The position numbers and the translations under genes are program-made. Shown here one piece after another: positions 53,163 to 62,323 of a DNA stretch of 64,000 bases. The notes below the pieces were generated by a model. It searched no databases. It worked only from the letters and a program-made list of their open reading frames with translations, and was not told the DNA's origin. Position 1 is the stretch's first letter, and each line of letters starts with the position of its first letter. Source of the stretch: Bradyrhizobium macuxiense (lineage in GTDB: Bacteria > Pseudomonadota > Alphaproteobacteria > Rhizobiales > Xanthobacteraceae); contig NZ_VITY01000001.1 of NCBI RefSeq assembly GCF_007993935.1, forward strand, positions 847,035 to 911,034, in the 5' to 3' direction.

Positions 53163-54410
53163 CTAGAGATCCTTCTCGGCCAGCTTGCGGAAGTCGTCGG
53201 GCACCGAGCGAACGAGCTCCAGCGCCGCCGAACCATATCCGATCGCATCCCAGCCAAAGCGATCGCGGACCTTGTCGATGGCGCGGTCCGCCGCCCAGCG
53301 CGCGATCCCCGCCGGGCTCCCGGCGCGAAGCGCTTCATCGGCCAGTCCAAGCGGAAGCTCGAGCGCAAGATCCCAATGCTCCTCGAGGTGCGACACCGAG
53401 ATCGCCAGCAGCGAAATGAACTTCTCGCCGGGGTGATCGGCAAGCGCGGCGCGCACCAGGTTCTCGGCGAGCCGGGCGAGGATCACCGTCGTACAGATCG
53501 GCGCATCGAGCGTCATCGAGCGCGTCACCGACTTCAGGTCGGCGAAACGAACGCGCACCGTCACGGTTCGTCCGGGCCGGGATTTCGCCCGCAGCCGCGT
53601 GGCGACGCGATCGGCGAGATGAAGCAGCGTCGGCCGGATGACTTGCTCGATCGCTGGCTTTCGGCCAAGCGCCGATTGTGCGCCCGCCGAGCGCGCGCGC
53701 CGATGCGGCTTGAGTTGTCGCGGATCGCGATTCCAGGACAGCGCGGCAAGCTTCTCGCCCGCCGCAGGACCGAGCAACCGCGTCAGCGACCGCTCCGACA
53801 ATCGAGCGAGCTGACCGATCGTCGAGACGCCGATCGCGTCCAGCCGCGTCCGGGTGACCGGTCCTACGCCCCACATCAATTCAACCGGCAATTCATGAAG
53901 GAAGCCGAGCTCGGCGTCGGGATCAACGACGACAAGTCCATCGGGCTTGGCAACCTGCGAGGCGATCTTCGCGAGGTGCTTGGTGCGGGCGACGCCGACC
54001 GAGATCGCAAGGCCGAGCTCGGTGCGCACGCGCCGCCGCATCGCCGCGGCAATTTCGGCGGGCGCTCCGAACAGATGCGTACAGCCGGCAACGTCGGCAA
54101 ACGCCTCGTCGATCGAAATGCGCTCGACCAGCGGCGTGAAGTCGCCGATCACCTTGATGGCCGCGTCGCCCAGCCGTTGGTAATCGCTGAAGTGGCCGCC
54201 GACGAAGATGAGCTGCGGGCAGAGCCGGCGAGCTTCCCGTCCCGGCATGCCGCTGTGCACCCCGAAGGCCTTGGCCTCATAGGACGCTGCAAGCACAACG
54301 CCGCCCCCGACGGCGACCGGCTTGCCTTGCAGCGACGGCTCGAGCAGCTGCTCGACCGACGCGTAAAACGCATCCAGGTCCGCGTGAAGGATGGTGGCTG
54401 CGGCTGCCAT
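53163..54410 (-). CDS. dinB: DNA polymerase IV (translesion, Y-family)
   Basis: 415 residues, full-length Y-family polymerase. Palm motifs: HADLDAFYASVEQ (metal-binding D at the start) and the catalytic SIDEAFADV. Finger region YEAKAFGVHSGM; helix-hairpin-helix MWGVGPVTRTRLDAIGVSTIGQLARLS. A little-finger domain with LADRVATRLRAKSRPGRTVTVRVRF. There is no clear beta-clamp motif at the C-terminus, as in some rhizobial DinB paralogs. It copies past damaged bases as part of the SOS response. A LexA box lies 64 bp upstream of the start. Confidence 0.95.
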   Translation of the reverse strand: MAAAATILHADLDAFYASVEQLLEPSLQGKPVAVGGGVVLAASYEAKAFGVHSGMPGREARRLCPQLIFVGGHFSDYQRLGDAAIKVIGDFTPLVERISIDEAFADVAGCTHLFGAPAEIAAAMRRRVRTELGLAISVGVARTKHLAKIASQVAKPDGLVVVDPDAELGFLHELPVELMWGVGPVTRTRLDAIGVSTIGQLARLSERSLTRLLGPAAGEKLAALSWNRDPRQLKPHRRARSAGAQSALGRKPAIEQVIRPTLLHLADRVATRLRAKSRPGRTVTVRVRFADLKSVTRSMTLDAPICTTVILARLAENLVRAALADHPGEKFISLLAISVSHLEEHWDLALELPLGLADEALRAGSPAGIARWAADRAIDKVRDRFGWDAIGYGSAALELVRSVPDDFRKLAEKDL

Positions 54411-54746
54411 CTCGGCCCGTTCATCCCTGACCTGAGCAAGACCGCCCGTCCTTGGACGCTACGACGGCCATCAGAACAAATCAAGAACATATTCAAGCCC
54501 GATTGTCAGCGGGCGTTGGCGTGCACTCCCCGTCGACGCGCATCTTGGCTCGCGCGATATCGAAGCGAGACGGCAGAAGCTGGTGATGGCGCCACCGCCA
54601 GGCGGTTGGCAGATCGCTCCGCATCCACCATGGCACGCTTGGCCGAAGACGCGCGCGACGACGCACGGCTCTCGCATCACCTGCTGCACTGGTGCGCGCG
54701 GGCCGGCATGCTTTGACGAGCGGGCTTTTTCGGGTAGACATCCCAA
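54411..54746. other. Intergenic stretch upstream of dinB
   Basis: 336 bp holding the LexA box and presumably the dinB promoter. The frames in it have no family signature. No RNA gene seen. Confidence 0.5.
54474..54488 (-). promoter_or_regulatory. LexA box (GTTC-N7-GTTC) upstream of dinB
   Basis: On the minus strand GTTCTTGATTTGTTC, the direct-repeat LexA site known for alphaproteobacteria. It is 64 bp upstream of the dinB ATG, a normal place for SOS repression. Confidence 0.75.
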
Positions 54747-55013
54747 ATGACCGACCACTCTCATCAGGTGGACTTCCAGGCCGCGGCCTACCTATACAAA
54801 TGGCCTTCGCTCGGCAATTCCAGGCGAGAGGATCGCGCGCCGTATATGATCGTCAACGGAACGCTCGACCAATGCATTCGGGACTTCATGGGCAAACCCG
54901 AGAAGACCCGACATCTCTATGAGATCCGGACCCAGTCGCAGCCTCCCCTCGTCCCCGATGTGCTGTCGCCCGAGCACGTGATCGAGCTCTCCAGGCTACG
55001 GGAATTTCTCTGA
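54747..55013 (+). CDS. Small conserved-looking hypothetical protein
   Basis: 88 residues, acidic/aromatic N-terminus (TDHSHQVDFQAAAYLYKWPSL), then RAPYMIVNGTLDQCIRDFMGKPEKTRHLYEI. No membrane segment or known domain was recognised. Balanced amino-acid composition supports translation. The ribosome-binding site is weak. Function unknown. Confidence 0.6.
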   Translation: MTDHSHQVDFQAAAYLYKWPSLGNSRREDRAPYMIVNGTLDQCIRDFMGKPEKTRHLYEIRTQSQPPLVPDVLSPEHVIELSRLREFL

Positions 55014-55252
55014 GCTGCGCCGGTGGACTCGATCCCGGCAGTCGCGTTCGCAGGCGGACTTATCCATCCGTCATGCGCCTGAAGGCGGATTGTTTGCCCG
55101 CGGGGCAACCGCTACAGTCGCCTGGCTCTCCGACTGACGGGCATCCACGACGGCATGTTTGATCGGTTTCGACCTCCGCTGAGGTTCGCACGTCGCCCGC
55201 ACGGGAGAGCAACGGCTGCACGACCGCTTGATGGGACATCGAGGGGCGCCAC

Positions 55253-56413
55253 ATGAGATTCAACCTGGCGATCCTGAGCGTGCTGGCCGCAAGACCCGAG
55301 CAACGGATCCCGCTCGACGAGGTCAGCCGCGAAGTCAAGCGCATGATCGCCGCGGGCGATGCCGCCACGAAGCTGAAGCGATCGTCCGAACTTGGCGACG
55401 CCGACGTGTTCCAATCCGGATGGGCATCGATCAATGAGACGGGGCTGCAGATCACGGAGCCCGGTCTCGCGCTGTGGCGCTCGCTCGAAGCGTCCCGCGT
55501 CGAACAGGAGCTCGCCGAGCAGGAGATCGCCGAGCAGAAACTCGGCGAGCAGGAGCTCGGCGAACCGCGGGTGGAGCGATCGGAGATTGCTGCGGCCGAC
55601 ACGCGCGATGCGATCGGCGATGCTGTGGTCGAGCAGCCCGACGATATTGCTCGCCAATTGCCGCGCCTGATGGAAGAGCTCGCCGGTCGCGCGACCTCGA
55701 ACGCGAGCCGATCAACGGCAGCACCCGACCTGCCCGCACGCGCTCCGATCGTCCCCGAGCCGGCCTTTGGCTCCATTCATCCGGCGGATCGAAACGATGC
55801 TCGGCTGTCGCAACTTGCCGGATGGCTGGGCGCCAGAATGCCCAAGCTCCGGCGCGCGCGGAAACGGCGATCCGCGGACGACGGACGGGATCGACGCAGC
55901 GAAAGCCGCGGCGGAATGACGGGGCTGGCTGTTGCGTGCCTCAGCCTGATTTCGGTCGTTGCATGCGTTGCTGCAGCGATCGCGCTCGGCCAGATCTCCA
56001 CGTTGAAGTCGGACAATGCCGCGCTGCGTCGGGAGCTGGTCCCGTTGAGGGACCGTCTCGCAAAGCTCGAACAGGACGCCGCGAAACGCGAAGCCGCCGA
56101 GCAGAACGCAGCGCAGGACAAGGCCGAAGCGGAAAAGGCTGCTGACGCCGCCAGCGAACAGGCAGCGCTCAACCTCTCGCGCGAAGAGATTCAGCTGATC
56201 AGGGAATACATCAAGGCCGCGCCTTCGGCCGGCGCGGGGGCGCCGGCGGTCAATGTCGGCGATCCCATCACCGGCGGAATGATCCCGCTGCCATCCGCGC
56301 TGACGCAGAAAGTTCCGCGGCTCGTCGGTGCGCGATTTGCGACCCGTAGTGGCACCATCATCATCAGCACGCGAAACAGCCGCCGGGTCGATGCCGTGCT
56401 GATGCCGAACTAG
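55253..56413 (+). CDS. Single-span membrane protein with coiled coil
   Basis: 386 residues, not recognised as a family. The N-terminus (FNLAILSVLAARPEQRIPLDEV) looks like a small winged-helix-type domain. A Glu-rich repeat (EQELAEQEIAEQ-like, ~80-100) and disordered region follow, then one membrane helix at about 220-245 (GLAVACLSLISVVACVAAAIAL), a coiled coil (~250-310) and a terminal beta-rich domain ending TIIISTRNSRRVDAVL. The topology would place the coiled coil outside the cytoplasm. GAGGGG lies before the ATG. Confidence 0.65.
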   Translation: MRFNLAILSVLAARPEQRIPLDEVSREVKRMIAAGDAATKLKRSSELGDADVFQSGWASINETGLQITEPGLALWRSLEASRVEQELAEQEIAEQKLGEQELGEPRVERSEIAAADTRDAIGDAVVEQPDDIARQLPRLMEELAGRATSNASRSTAAPDLPARAPIVPEPAFGSIHPADRNDARLSQLAGWLGARMPKLRRARKRRSADDGRDRRSESRGGMTGLAVACLSLISVVACVAAAIALGQISTLKSDNAALRRELVPLRDRLAKLEQDAAKREAAEQNAAQDKAEAEKAADAASEQAALNLSREEIQLIREYIKAAPSAGAGAPAVNVGDPITGGMIPLPSALTQKVPRLVGARFATRSGTIIISTRNSRRVDAVLMPN

Positions 56414-56633
56414 CAGAACGCGCCCAGCGCCACGCGTATCTTTGCCGAAACGAATGACATGATCAGCTGGCCGCCGACGCCTTCAAACGCGGCGCGTTGC
56501 ATGATTTAGATTACAAATCATTTCAATATCTTAGTACGATTGTTTTCGCCAAAATACTCTCATTTGTTGCAGTCGAGCAGAATACAATTTTCTTAATCTC
56601 TCAATCTAAGATAGTATAGAGTCTAATCTGAGG

Positions 56634-57419
56634 TTAGACTGTTCGGCGGGCCTTGCCGTTAACGATCTTCGCCTTCGCTTCGCGATCGAGCTGTTTGTGC
56701 GTCTTCAGCCAAAACAAGCGACGCAATGCACGATCCATGGCAGCGTCCAAGCGCTCCTCGACCGCAACGTCCTCCATAGTATTCTCAGCGGCGAGAAACT
56801 CGGCTGCCGCCGGAAGGTATCCGTTGGGATCGGGGCGGCGCTCGCGGATCAACGGTAGTAGAACGTTGTCGATCTCCCTTTTTAAGGCGACGATCCAATG
56901 CTCTGTCGTCCCATAACTGCCTTCACGCACTTTTGCGTTGAGATGATCACTAAATTCGCTTGGCAGGAATGAAATGCCCAATCTCAAAAGTTTTGCGTCC
57001 TTGTCGCGGTGTAGGTCCGCGCTGAAGCGCAGTAGGCGCTCATAGTCGTCGCGCGGAGGGGCGCGCTTCTGCATGAGAGAATGCTTTGTAACCTCAAGCT
57101 CATTATCAAAGAGAGCCGGCGGGCTTTCTTGGAATACCCGATTCTCCACCTTTCGGAGAAGAACTGCCGTGTCCAGCTTTCGCTTTGCGCGGAGACGCTG
57201 CTTGCGCCACTGGCAGAGAAAGATAGTTTCGACGCAATCAATTTCGGACGGCCCTTCGGGGTGCCACTCCTCCCAGATTGCGCGACGAAGGTCGTCAAAA
57301 GCGCTGGGATCCTCCCAAGGCAAGAGCTCAACGGTAGAGTACGCCCCATGCTTGAGCGCGTTCGGCTTGCGTGAGCGCTTCGCCGGCACGCTCGCCTTAT
57401 TCTTCCTCTCGGGCACCAT
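56634..57419 (-). CDS. Hypothetical protein with N-terminal NALKHG motif
   Basis: 261 residues, strongly charged, no membrane segment. Near the N-terminus KPNALKHGAYSTV resembles a motif seen at the start of many uncharacterised mobile-region proteins. The rest is helical (WEEWHPEGPSEIDCVETIFLCQWRKQRLRAKRKLD). No catalytic motif was identified. It lies in an AT-richer stretch with mobile-element debris, so it may be a recent arrival. Function unknown. Confidence 0.6.
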   Translation of the reverse strand: MVPERKNKASVPAKRSRKPNALKHGAYSTVELLPWEDPSAFDDLRRAIWEEWHPEGPSEIDCVETIFLCQWRKQRLRAKRKLDTAVLLRKVENRVFQESPPALFDNELEVTKHSLMQKRAPPRDDYERLLRFSADLHRDKDAKLLRLGISFLPSEFSDHLNAKVREGSYGTTEHWIVALKREIDNVLLPLIRERRPDPNGYLPAAAEFLAAENTMEDVAVEERLDAAMDRALRRLFWLKTHKQLDREAKAKIVNGKARRTV

Positions 57420-58144
57420 CGCCGGGCGTCCTCGGTTTACTTGTGTATATTGGGCGTCCGCTGCGATTCACTTTCCGGGACCGACATAACTCAGTGCGAG
57501 GATGGAGCGCGAGAAGACAAGCCCGCCACCGAATCCGTAGATCACTCAAAACACAATGTGCCAGCGGCAAGCGGGTCTATCCACAGCCATTTCGGTCGAG
57601 CAGTGCCCCTCCGGGTCAGAGCGTTAGAGCTGTATGACGTTGTCTCTATCAGGGAAAAGCGAGCTGTGATGCGCCGGGCGTAACCCGGTCACTGCGGTTG
57701 AGAGACGTGGCGCGGCATACGTGCGAGCGCCCCGACTCGCTCCTCAACGGCGCGGAGGATCCCAGGCACTCGCCTAGCGGTTGCGGTATCCCGTTAGGCG
57801 AATAGATATGGAGCCCACAGCGTCGAGTTGTCACACAACCATCGTCGCCGCGCGATCCAGGGTGGAACCAAATCGAATTCACGTCCGTCAACAGACAGTC
57901 TCTACCCTCAAATACAAGCGATAAGGCCTTGCAATCGCCGTGATTTGGCAAACGCTCTGACCACACCTTTAGGCACGCTGGCAGCACTCCAATCCGGGCG
58001 GCAGAACTTCCGGAAAATTAGAGTCTTAATTTCATTCGATTGTCTCGCAATCCGCGCACCGGAGATTTAAACAACCTTAGGCTTTGCCACACTAGTTCGC
58101 TTCTGGACGCGACAATGGGTCTCGAAAACATGGGCAGGGCTCCA
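57420..58144. other. Gene-poor stretch before Flp pilin
   Basis: 725 bp with only short overlapping frames lacking motifs. No tRNA, repeat or IS end was recognised. Composition is less GC-rich than the left part of the window. The last ~30 bp hold the pilin leader. Confidence 0.5.
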
Positions 58145-58309
58145 ATGAAGGCCATTTTCGTTAGATTTTTGAAGAATGAATCCGGCGCGACCGCCATCGA
58201 ATACGGACTGATCGCAACAGGCATCGCGATTGCGATCATCGCTGCTGTGAATGGCGTCGGCACGAACCTGAGCGGGACCTTCAGCACGATCGCCGGCTCG
58301 CTCAAGTAA
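58145..58309 (+). CDS. Flp/Fap-type pilin
   Basis: 54 residues: a short basic leader (MKAIFVRFLKNESG), then the prepilin site and Flp signature ATAIEYGLIATGIAIAIIA, with the conserved Glu and Tyr after the cleavage region. The AGGG box precedes the ATG at 58145. Normally such pilins are assembled by Tad/Cpa proteins, none of which is encoded nearby, so this is a detached pilin gene. A perfect hairpin follows the stop. Confidence 0.85.
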   Translation: MKAIFVRFLKNESGATAIEYGLIATGIAIAIIAAVNGVGTNLSGTFSTIAGSLK

Positions 58310-58313
58310 CTCG

Positions 58314-58338
58314 CACATGGCGTTCTCAGCGCCATGTG
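58314..58338 (+). terminator. Hairpin after pilin gene
   Basis: CACATGGCG and CGCCATGTG pair perfectly around a 7-nt loop, starting 4 bp after the pilin stop. No T-run follows. Confidence 0.55.
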
Positions 58339-58601
58339 ACTAGTTGAGTTGCAGCGTTCCGGGTGAGTCCTGTGTCACCCGGAGCGTTACCCAACAGGCA
58401 GCTCGATAGCTTGCCGCTACTGGCGAACACCCAGCGGGACCTCCCGCTCCTCCAAAAGAGGGCGGACCATTCTAGTGGACCAACTCCCTGCTCCAAGGTA
58501 AATCAAAGATCAGGTCGGCGAGCCGAATCCCGAGCCGCATCGCTGGATGGCACCGCTGCCAGATCTTCTCGATTCCAGACCACGGAAAGATCGACGCTCT
58601 A

Positions 58602-59450
58602 GGTGGTGTGGACAGTTACCGGATCGATAGGACGATAGCAGCCAGAGTGACGACGGCTCGGTAATTTCTGGCTGTCTTTTCGAAGCGTGTTGCGACCCTG
58701 CGGAACTGCTTAAGCTTACTGAAGCAGCATTCGACGAGATACCGCTGGGCATAGAGATGCTTGTCGAGCGGATGCTTGAGTGCGCGTGACGGGTTGTTGG
58801 GGATGACGGCAAGCGCGCCCTTGGCTGTGATGGCCTGACGCAAGTGATCCGCGTCATAGGCTGCATCGGCCATGACGACCTCGGCGGGTAATCCTTCGAT
58901 CAATGTGGCGGCTTGCGGTGCATCGCCCTTCTGGCCCGCGATGAGCGTGAACCGCACGGGACATCCCAACCCCCGTACGGCCATATGTATCTTGGTGCTC
59001 AAGCCGCCGCGCGAGCGCCCGATAGCTTGATCTTCAGACCCCCTTTTTTCGCCCCGGCGGCGTGCTGATGCGCCCGGACGATGGTGGAATCCACGATCAG
59101 ATATTAGAAGTCCGGATCCTCGGACATCGCCTCGAAGATGCGGCACCAGACACCCTTCCGGCTCCATCGACTGAAGCGCCGGAACACACTGTTCCAATCT
59201 CCAAACGCCTCCGGAAGATCACGCCAGGGAGAGCCCGTACGCACGATCCAAAGCATCCCTTCCACGAACATCCGGTTGTCGCGTCCAGTCGAGCCCTTCT
59301 GGTCAGGCCGGCCGATGATCAGCGGCGCCATCCGCCCCAAGGCCGCGTCGCTCAACACCAAACGATCCATCACACCCAAGACTGCCTCCCAAAAATGAAG
59401 CCTTAAATCTGATTTGCTCTCAAAAGGGAATCCTTAGAGTCCACACCACC
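58602..59450 (-). mobile_element. IS5-family insertion sequence, 849 bp
   Basis: Terminal inverted repeats start GGTGGTGTGGAC at both ends and diverge further in. They are flanked by a TA at 58600-58601 and 59451-59452, a likely 2-bp target duplication. One transposase is encoded in two frames on the minus strand. Size, ends and two-frame layout match the IS427-like group of IS5. Confidence 0.88.
58616..59370 (-). pseudogene. IS5-family DDE transposase, inactivated by nonsense codon
   Basis: The first frame starts at 59370 (MDRLVLSDAALGRMAPLI, IVRTGSPWRDLPEAFG) and hits TAA at 59106-59104 right after EDPDF. Past that codon the same frame would read YLIVDSTIVRAHQHAAGAKKG with the first catalytic Asp, up to an A6G5 slippery run (59039-59049, minus-strand sense). 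There a -1 shift would enter the second frame (EDQAIGRSRGGLSTKIH, MADAAYDADHL with the second Asp, YLVECCFSKLK with the Glu). The programmed shift is normal for the group, but the TAA, probably an altered GAA, blocks it. Confidence 0.8.
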
Positions 59451-59452
59451 TA

Positions 59453-59639
59453 AGCCCCGGCTAACAATCGATATCCGATCGTGAGAAAAAATACGCCGTC
59501 GGGCTCGAAATATCGTGTCCCGCCGGCGCCCTGCTACTGGGCCCCTGAAATCCCCCAGCGCGCTACGCACTACCAGTAGTCGCACCGCGCATTTGTGAAC
59601 AAGTTCACACTCTGCGCCCCGTAAGACCACGGTGCATTC
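59453..59639. other. Right flank of the IS, no gene seen
   Basis: These bases carry the right TA duplicate and a stretch with no protein family signature. They may belong to the same decayed region as the tail fragment that follows. Confidence 0.4.
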
Positions 59640-59955
59640 TGGGCTCCCAGGCAGCCGTGTCAGCAAATTCTCGTTTTCCTTGGCGTTAGCCAGCAGCGAT
59701 GCGACCTTGCGCAAGTCTTCAACCGAATCCTTGGTTGAAACGCCACCCTGCCCGACACCAAACCAGATCTGTTGAAACCGCTCGGCGGTCAGGCCGGCAA
59801 ATCGCGCTTTCTTTTGAAAGGTCGGCCAATTGACCGTTGACCTGGGCGAACACCGTCAAAAGGCTGCGACCAAGCCGGTGACGCCAGCGGCGGTCACGCC
59901 AAGCGACGCAAACCCGCCCAGGGTGGGGCTGGATAACAATCCGTCAAACATCAAC
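59640..59955 (-). pseudogene. Fragment of phage tail tape-measure-like protein
   Basis: Read on the minus strand across at least two frame changes, the pieces are SLGVTAAGVTGLVAAF, then AQVNGQLADLSK, then ARFAGLTAERFQQIWFGV and GQGGVSTKDSVEDLRKVASLLANAKENENLL. The order and wording resemble the helical repeats of siphophage tape-measure proteins found in rhizobial prophages. Frameshifts, a stop, and no other phage genes mean it is a remnant. Confidence 0.5.
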
Positions 59956-60420
59956 AAAAACATACACTTAACGCAACCGTCGATCGACCGATTGTACCAC
60001 CCAAATGTGCCGATGTCGACCGAGCATCGGCCGCTCAACTCGCGAGATCGGGACAAACGCTTGGTGCGGAGCTCCTGGATGGCCTCTCATCATTTGCCTT
60101 CCAGGACACGACATAGCCAGCCCCACACGGGCTTCACCCTCATGCTAGTCAAGCAGTTGAGATCAAGGGGACAAGGCCGAAAAGCGGACGGCGTGAAAGC
60201 CGAAAGCAGGAGTGGGCTCCGGTGACTCCAGACCCACAGCGGCTGCGCAATTGACAGATATGTTGCGTGGTAGCCCCGCCAGAGGAAGCGGGCGTAGGGG
60301 CGCCGAACTCGCACCGCGCTGGCTGGTGCTTCATCTGGTGATGCATCGACCGGTGAAATCGCGCCCGCAGAACCCGCGCCCTGCGACTTCGCATGATCGG
60401 CGAGCTTGCGTACGTATCCT
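59956..60420. other. No gene recognised
   Basis: Short frames on both strands without motifs or ribosome-binding sites. The region probably belongs to the same decayed insert as the phage fragment. Confidence 0.4.
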
Positions 60421-61518
60421 CTAGGTGATCCGATCCAGCAGCGGTGCAAGCAACGCCACGAGCTCGGCCTGCCGGTGCACGCCGGCCTTCGCAAAGACGC
60501 TCTTGAGTTGGTTTCGACCCGTTTCCTTTGTGATGCCGAAACGCTGAGTTACCTCTTCTAGCGCTTCACCAGATGCCAGTCTTGCCGCAAGGCGAGCCTC
60601 AGCTTCGCTCAATCCAAAAGCCACCTGTAGAGTAGCGTGCGCGGGCCGTGACACGTGGTCCGGGTCAATCAAAATAACAATGGCCTGACAATCTGCGAAC
60701 GCGTTGGCTGTCATGCTTGGAAGCTTTGCCGGATAAGCCAGCAGCGGTCTTCGACCAAGTCGCGGCAGGGGCACTGGCGGCAAGAAGCCACCGCGATCGC
60801 GGCGCCATAACAGATCGTGAATGGCGCGTTCTAAAGACAGATTAGCCTTCAAGTCCTTGCCGACCAATCTTCTCTTCACGATCCGAACCTCTCCTCGCAG
60901 AAGAAGTTCCGCGCAAGGATTCGCCTGGAAGATTTCTCCCATTCGATTGATCAAGACGATCGCGGTGCGGCTGATCTCGAAGGCGTCCACTGCTCCTTTC
61001 GTGGTCGCGGAGCCCATCGCGCGAGCAAGCGCTGCACCTGCGGAGAGATGGTTGGACAATTTAGCGAGTTGCTTTTTTTCTGCCTCAGAGAACGGACCTT
61101 GCTTGATCGTGCGCTGTAAGGAGAGACACCATATGTCTTCGCCGCAGGCCACCCTGACGCCTGCAAACCAGCGCAAACCGTGCGGAGCAAGGAACTCTTG
61201 GTAATAGGGATGTCGCTCTATCTTATCGAGACCCGAAATGTCGAGATCGTCAGTGACGCCTCTTTGCATCATGATGTTTATCCCGAGATTCCGCTCGTCC
61301 CGCAGATACCAACCATCGCGAAAATAGGCGTCGGCCGATTCATTCATCGATTGCGTAAAGGGCACGTTTGGTATCAGGCCGCCTTTGATGGGAAGGAGAA
61401 TAGCGCCAAAGCTGTCAGTGAGGGCCGCGGCAGTGTCCAGCACCGTCTCCCACGGGCTGTAGTTGAGGGCAGCATCGGCAAAAGCTTGCTCGACAGCGCC
61501 AAGCTTCCACTTTGGCAC
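60421..61518 (-). CDS. LuxR-type HTH regulator with novel sensor region
   Basis: 365 residues. The start is a GTG with GGGAGG 7 nt upstream. Residues ~1-170 form an unrecognised, probably sensory, domain (WETVLDTAAALTDSFGAILLPIKG, RDGWYLRDERNLG). A PAS-like core is possible around residues 180-215 (TAIVLINRMGEIFQANPCAELLL). The C-terminal HTH is FGLSEAEARLAARLASGEALEEVTQRFGITKETGRNQLKSVFAKAG. No receiver domain is present. It is divergent from the giant repeat protein at 62324, which it may control. Confidence 0.82.
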   Translation of the reverse strand: MPKWKLGAVEQAFADAALNYSPWETVLDTAAALTDSFGAILLPIKGGLIPNVPFTQSMNESADAYFRDGWYLRDERNLGINIMMQRGVTDDLDISGLDKIERHPYYQEFLAPHGLRWFAGVRVACGEDIWCLSLQRTIKQGPFSEAEKKQLAKLSNHLSAGAALARAMGSATTKGAVDAFEISRTAIVLINRMGEIFQANPCAELLLRGEVRIVKRRLVGKDLKANLSLERAIHDLLWRRDRGGFLPPVPLPRLGRRPLLAYPAKLPSMTANAFADCQAIVILIDPDHVSRPAHATLQVAFGLSEAEARLAARLASGEALEEVTQRFGITKETGRNQLKSVFAKAGVHRQAELVALLAPLLDRIT

Positions 61519-61589
61519 AGTTCGCCTCCCAAAAACTGACCACGAAAAAAGGTTGGCTTCGTCAGTCCAAGAGTCGAAATCTTGGGGCG

Positions 61590-61607
61590 TTGACCCAAAT
61601 GGGTCAA
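61590..61607. promoter_or_regulatory. Perfect palindromic operator candidate
   Basis: TTGACCCAAATGGGTCAA: two 8-bp arms around an AA centre. It is 72 bp upstream of the GTG of the LuxR-type gene, and also in the spacer before the giant repeat gene. Probable operator of a dimeric regulator, plausibly the LuxR protein itself (inferred). Confidence 0.6.
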
Positions 61608-62323
61608 GACGGTTTAGCTTTAGGCTGCATAAATATTTGAGCCATCTCCGTATTATACCGGGGAATTTTTAGGCGAACATTTTTTAATGCGGCAGGGAGA
61701 CGTTATTCGCCAACGCCGGAGCATATGCGTGAACCCGCGACGCGGCTTGGCTGAAGTCTCTCAACGATTTTATCGACACGTGTCGCAAACCGCGAAGCGT
61801 GGCGGAGATGAGTTATGTCGAAGATTGCGACCTTCCATCTCGACGCGACCTCAGAGGGCTTAAACGCTCCCGTCGCATATGCTGAGCGAGGATCTTCAAT
61901 GAAGCTCGCTCTGTTCCGAAAGCTGCAGAAGCCAATCGCTGATCATCTCAGCGCGAACTCCTCAAGATCGCACTGGCTTCGCCGTCGGTGTGAGTATCCA
62001 TTATGGCGCAGCGACACGGATCGGCGGAACCATTACAGCCACTTATGGCCGCAATCCTGGCGGATTGAACATTGCGGTCAAGTTTACGAACAAGGCGATG
62101 GAGCGGACGCAATCCCAGTTTCCAGCGCGACCATAATAATACGCCGTTGCGCCAGACTATCGTCTTTGATCTGGGACGTACGGTTCGTGCCGATGCGGTG
62201 ACATTCGTCTGGTCAATAGTGCGCCGGTGTTTGACCTGAACGAACCGTCTCCTGGCCACGCCGATTTCGCTCGGTTGCAATAGCCTGTCTCCTTATTTCA
62301 GTAGTTTATTTGGAGGGTCGATT
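61608..62323. other. Spacer upstream of giant repeat gene with possible gene remnant
   Basis: About 700 bp. An ATG at 61900 has AGGA upstream but soon loses a protein-like character. A different frame (61903-62136) reads GFAVGVSIHYGAATRIGG and GLNIAVKFTNKAMERT, which looks protein-like without an own start. Together they may be a frameshifted small gene. The last ~25 bp hold the TGGAGGG ribosome-binding site of the next gene. Confidence 0.35.

Noticed and set aside
57649..57987. 112-codon minus-strand frame in the gene-poor stretch
   Set aside because: No motif, no ribosome-binding site and unlike the genome's usual protein composition.
59403..59714. 103-codon minus-strand frame as an intact gene
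   Set aside because: It runs into the IS end and is better explained as part of the frameshifted tape-measure fragment.
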